Part shown: one piece after another, positions 61,466-64,000 of the stretch | How the letters are laid out: each line of letters starts with the position of its first letter | How positions within the stretch are numbered: the first letter of the stretch is position 1 | DNA from: Diplonema japonicum | Lineage: Eukaryota > Euglenozoa > Diplonemea > Diplonemida > Diplonemidae | DNA: 64,000 nt | Assembly (NCBI GenBank): GCA_964019335.1 | Contig: OZ025742.1 | Location: 186,001 to 250,000 of the forward strand | Reading direction: 5' to 3' | Position numbers and translations under genes: made by a program | The notes under the pieces: model-generated | What the model saw: only the letters and a program-made list of their open reading frames with translations | Told to the model about the DNA's origin: nothing | Database searches by the model: none

Positions 61466-64000
61466 ATGAATGGAAAGAGAGAGAGATCAGGTGAAGAGGT
61501 GAACGATATGACAGTGTTCGTGAAGACGGGAGGCGGGGTTCACGATGTGGAAGTGTCGGGGAAGGAGACGGTGGGGATCCTGTACAAGAAGGCGGGGTGT
61601 GCTGCTGGTTTACTCGAAGGCAAGTTCGAACTGGTTTGGGAGGGAGAGGTCCTGGACAAGAACGGGGGTGAAGATATCCAGGAACTCGGGCTCGTGGAGG
61701 GCAGCGTGGTCCATGTGGAGGCGAAGATGAGAACCGTTCAGTTGGAGGAGCTTGAGAGCTCAGAAGTGGTTTCAGAGCTTGAGGAGCTTGTGACAGCTGA
61801 CCCTGAGCTGGTTCTGGTGGTGGAGGTGGGGAACTCGCCAGCTGTCGAAGTCTTGTCCATGAAGACGACGGTCCTTCCTTCCGGACTTCGGTTCCTCGTT
61901 GTCACCGACTCCACAGGCTGTGTTACAAGGATAGGCTCTTGGTTTCTTGAAGAGTGCGACCACCTGACGTCTGTTGATCTCATCCTCCCCAATGTTTCCA
62001 CCATTGATGAAAATCTTTTATATGGGTGCAACAATCTAGAAACCATCAACTTGAATGCGATGACCAATCTTTCTTCCATTGGTGATGGCTTCTTGGAAGG
62101 GTGCGTAAAACTAGAAACCATCGACTTGAATGCGATGACCAATCTTTCTTCTATTGGTCATTACTTCTTGTCTGAGTGCATAAAACTAGAAACCATCAAC
62201 TTGAATGCGATGACCAATCTTTCTTCCATTGGTGATGGCTTCTTGGAAGGGTGCGTAAAACTAGAAACCATCGACTTGAATGCGATGACCAATCTTTCTT
62301 CTATTGGTCATTACTTCTTGTCTGAGTGCATAAAACTAGAAACCATCAACTTGAATGCGATGACCAATCTTTCTTCCATTGGTAATCGCTTCTTGTTTAG
62401 GTGCGTAAAACTAGAAACCATCGACTTGAATGCGATGACCAATCTTTCTTCTATTCGTAATTACTTCTTGTCTGAGTGCATAAAACTAGAAACCATCAAC
62501 TTGAATGCGATGACCAATCTTTCCTCTATTGGTGATTACTTCTTGTCTGAGTGCGAAAAACTAGAAACCATCAACTTGAATGCGATGACCAATCTTTCTT
62601 CTATTGGTGATCGCTTCTTGGAAGAGTGCGTAAAACTAGAAACCATCAACTTGAATGCGATGACCAATCTTTCTTCCATTGGTAATCGCTTCTTGTTTAG
62701 GTGCGTAAAACTAGAAACCATCGACTTGAATGCGATGACCAATCTTTCTTCTATTCGTAATTACTTCTTGTCTGAGTGCATAAAACTAGAAACCATCAAC
62801 TTGAATGCGATGACCAATCTTTCCTCTATTGGTGATTACTTCTTGTCTGAGTGCGAAAAACTAGAAACCATCAACTTGAATGCGATGACCAATCTTTCTT
62901 CCATTGGTGATCACTTCTTGTTTAGGTGCGTAAAACTAGAAACCATCAACTTGAATGCGATGACCAATCTTTCTTCTATTGGTGATTGCTTCTTGTTTGG
63001 GTGCGTAAAACTAGAAACCATCAACTTGAATGCGATGACCAATCTTTCTTCTATTGGTAATTACTTCTTGTCTGGGTGCAAAAAACTAGAAACCATCAAC
63101 TTGAATGCGATGACCAATCTTTCTTCTATTGGTGATCGCTTCTTGTTTGGGTGCAAAAAACTAGAAACCATCGACTTGAATGCGATGACCAATCTTTCTT
63201 CTATTGGTGATTGCTTCTTGTTTGGGTGCGAAAAACTAGAAACCATCAACTTGAATGCGATGACCAATCTTTCTTCTATTGGTAATTACTTCTTGTCTGG
63301 GTGCAAAAAACTAGAAACCATCAACTTGAATGCGATGACCAATCTTTCTTCTACTGGTTATGGCTTCTTGTTTAGGTGCGTAAAACTAGAAACCATCGAC
63401 TTGAATGCGATGACCAATCTTTCTTCCATTGGTGATTGCTTCTTGTCTGGGTGCGTAAAACTAGAAACCATCAACTTGAATGCGATGACCAATCTTTCTT
63501 CCATTGGTGATTGCTTCTTGTCTGGGTGCGTAAAACTAGAAACCATCAACTTGAATGCGATGACCAATCTTTCTTCCATTGGTAATCGCTTCTTGTTTAG
63601 GTGCGTAAAACTAGAAACCATCAACTTGAATGCGATGACCAATCTTTCTTCCATTGGTGATCGCTTCTTGTTAGGGTGCGTAAAACTAGAAACCATCAAC
63701 TTGAATGCGATGACCAATCTTTCTTCTATTGGTGATTACTTCTTGGAGGGGTGCAAAAAACTAGAAACCATCGACTTGAATGCGATGACCAATCTTTCTT
63801 CCATTGGTAATCGCTTCTTGTTTAGGTGCGTAAAACTAGAAACCATCGACTTGAATGCGATGACCAATCTTTCTTCCATTGGTCATTGCTTCTTGTTAGG
63901 GTGCGAAAAACTAGAAACCATCAACTTGAATGCGATGACCAATCTTTCTTCCATTGGTGATCGCTTCTTGTTTGGGTGCGAAAAACTAGAAACCATCGAC
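61466..64000 (+). CDS. Ubl-LRR (BspA/LRR_5-like) protein, copy 3, 3'-partial
   Basis: ATG at 61466 (MNGKRERSGEEVNDM); the frame is open for 845 codons to the window edge. Residues ~15-90 are ubiquitin-like (MTVFVKTGGGVHDVEVSG ... VVHVEAK). The linker and cap region (FLEECDHLTSVDLILPNVST) lead to about 26 LRRs of 25 aa that continue past the window. The consensus is LETI(N/D)LNAMTNLSSIG followed by a variable xxFLxxCxK; Gly, Phe and Cys positions fit BspA-type LRR_5. DNA repeats are exactly 75 bp and almost identical, so recent unequal exchange or gene conversion is likely. No signal peptide or TM is visible in this part. Function unknown: a Ubl plus solenoid suggests a ubiquitin-pathway adaptor or recognition protein. 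Confidence 0.85.
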   Translation, partial: MNGKRERSGEEVNDMTVFVKTGGGVHDVEVSGKETVGILYKKAGCAAGLLEGKFELVWEGEVLDKNGGEDIQELGLVEGSVVHVEAKMRTVQLEELESSEVVSELEELVTADPELVLVVEVGNSPAVEVLSMKTTVLPSGLRFLVVTDSTGCVTRIGSWFLEECDHLTSVDLILPNVSTIDENLLYGCNNLETINLNAMTNLSSIGDGFLEGCVKLETIDLNAMTNLSSIGHYFLSECIKLETINLNAMTNLSSIGDGFLEGCVKLETIDLNAMTNLSSIGHYFLSECIKLETINLNAMTNLSSIGNRFLFRCVKLETIDLNAMTNLSSIRNYFLSECIKLETINLNAMTNLSSIGDYFLSECEKLETINLNAMTNLSSIGDRFLEECVKLETINLNAMTNLSSIGNRFLFRCVKLETIDLNAMTNLSSIRNYFLSECIKLETINLNAMTNLSSIGDYFLSECEKLETINLNAMTNLSSIGDHFLFRCVKLETINLNAMTNLSSIGDCFLFGCVKLETINLNAMTNLSSIGNYFLSGCKKLETINLNAMTNLSSIGDRFLFGCKKLETIDLNAMTNLSSIGDCFLFGCEKLETINLNAMTNLSSIGNYFLSGCKKLETINLNAMTNLSSTGYGFLFRCVKLETIDLNAMTNLSSIGDCFLSGCVKLETINLNAMTNLSSIGDCFLSGCVKLETINLNAMTNLSSIGNRFLFRCVKLETINLNAMTNLSSIGDRFLLGCVKLETINLNAMTNLSSIGDYFLEGCKKLETIDLNAMTNLSSIGNRFLFRCVKLETIDLNAMTNLSSIGHCFLLGCEKLETINLNAMTNLSSIGDRFLFGCEKLETID

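Noticed and set aside
54056-63717. Many minus-strand frames of the type MVIAFKLMVSSFTHP in the LRR arrays
   Set aside because: Periodic antisense shadows: the 75-bp unit has no stop on this strand, so any long array stays open.
54045-64000. CRISPR-like array
   Set aside because: Regular 75-bp repeats are protein-coding LRRs in a eukaryotic gene, with no unique spacers between short palindromic repeats.

Overview
Nuclear DNA of a eukaryotic microbe (protist). The left two thirds (1-42.3 kb) carry about 24 protein genes that ALL lie on the minus strand, packed head to tail. Many are interrupted by very short introns (32-71 nt) with GTATG-type donors. Removing these introns restores textbook domains: ArfGAP, STE-type kinase, kinesin, RING, bromodomain. 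Spacers are short and often hold a pyrimidine tract (several with 20-26 consecutive C) followed by AG close upstream of the next ATG. A one-strand gene array plus such acceptor-like spacers suggests polycistronic transcription with spliced-leader trans-splicing, as in Euglenozoa. Because cis-introns are common, a diplonemid- or euglenid-like organism fits better than a kinetoplastid. The lineage is inference; no SL RNA, rRNA or tRNA was seen.

Layout of the minus-strand array, from high to low coordinate (direction of transcription): myo-inositol oxygenase, dolichol kinase, gamma-glutamylcyclotransferase-like protein, a MORN-coiled-coil-kinesin-14 fusion, a SAM-like/proline-rich protein, a zinc-binding protein ending in a CaaX-like tail, a 1072-aa coiled-coil protein, a RING-H2 protein, a 48-aa RIIa/DPY-30-like docking protein, a two-TM coiled-coil protein, an unknown 261-aa protein, an LRR protein, an eight-TM protein, an 803-aa coiled-coil protein, an unknown 352-aa protein, a 279-aa coiled-coil protein, a TFIIIC-subunit-6-like protein, an AGFG-type ArfGAP, a secretory thioredoxin-fold protein with a Lys/Glu-rich tail, an unknown 198-aa protein, a BET-like bromodomain protein, a PB1-like/STE kinase, a 1028-aa coiled-coil protein and a PUB-domain protein cut by the window edge. 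Cytoskeletal and membrane-traffic themes are frequent, but no single pathway links the genes.

The right third (42.3-64 kb) is repeat-rich. It holds a decayed LINE (43.2-47.8 kb, minus strand) with a 2A-like motif, an AP-type endonuclease and a reverse transcriptase whose central ~240 bp are inverted. It is followed by a broken SIRT6/7-like sirtuin, a second decayed LINE with RNase H (52.1-53.3 kb, plus strand), a 406-bp tandem duplication, and three copies of a ubiquitin-like/LRR gene built of nearly identical 75-bp repeats. Of these copies one is 5'-truncated, one frameshifted and one open to the window edge. A GC-rich island, an ~80-bp tandem repeat and a DDE-transposase scrap lie between the second and third copies. 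This part looks like a subtelomere-like or otherwise rapidly evolving region.
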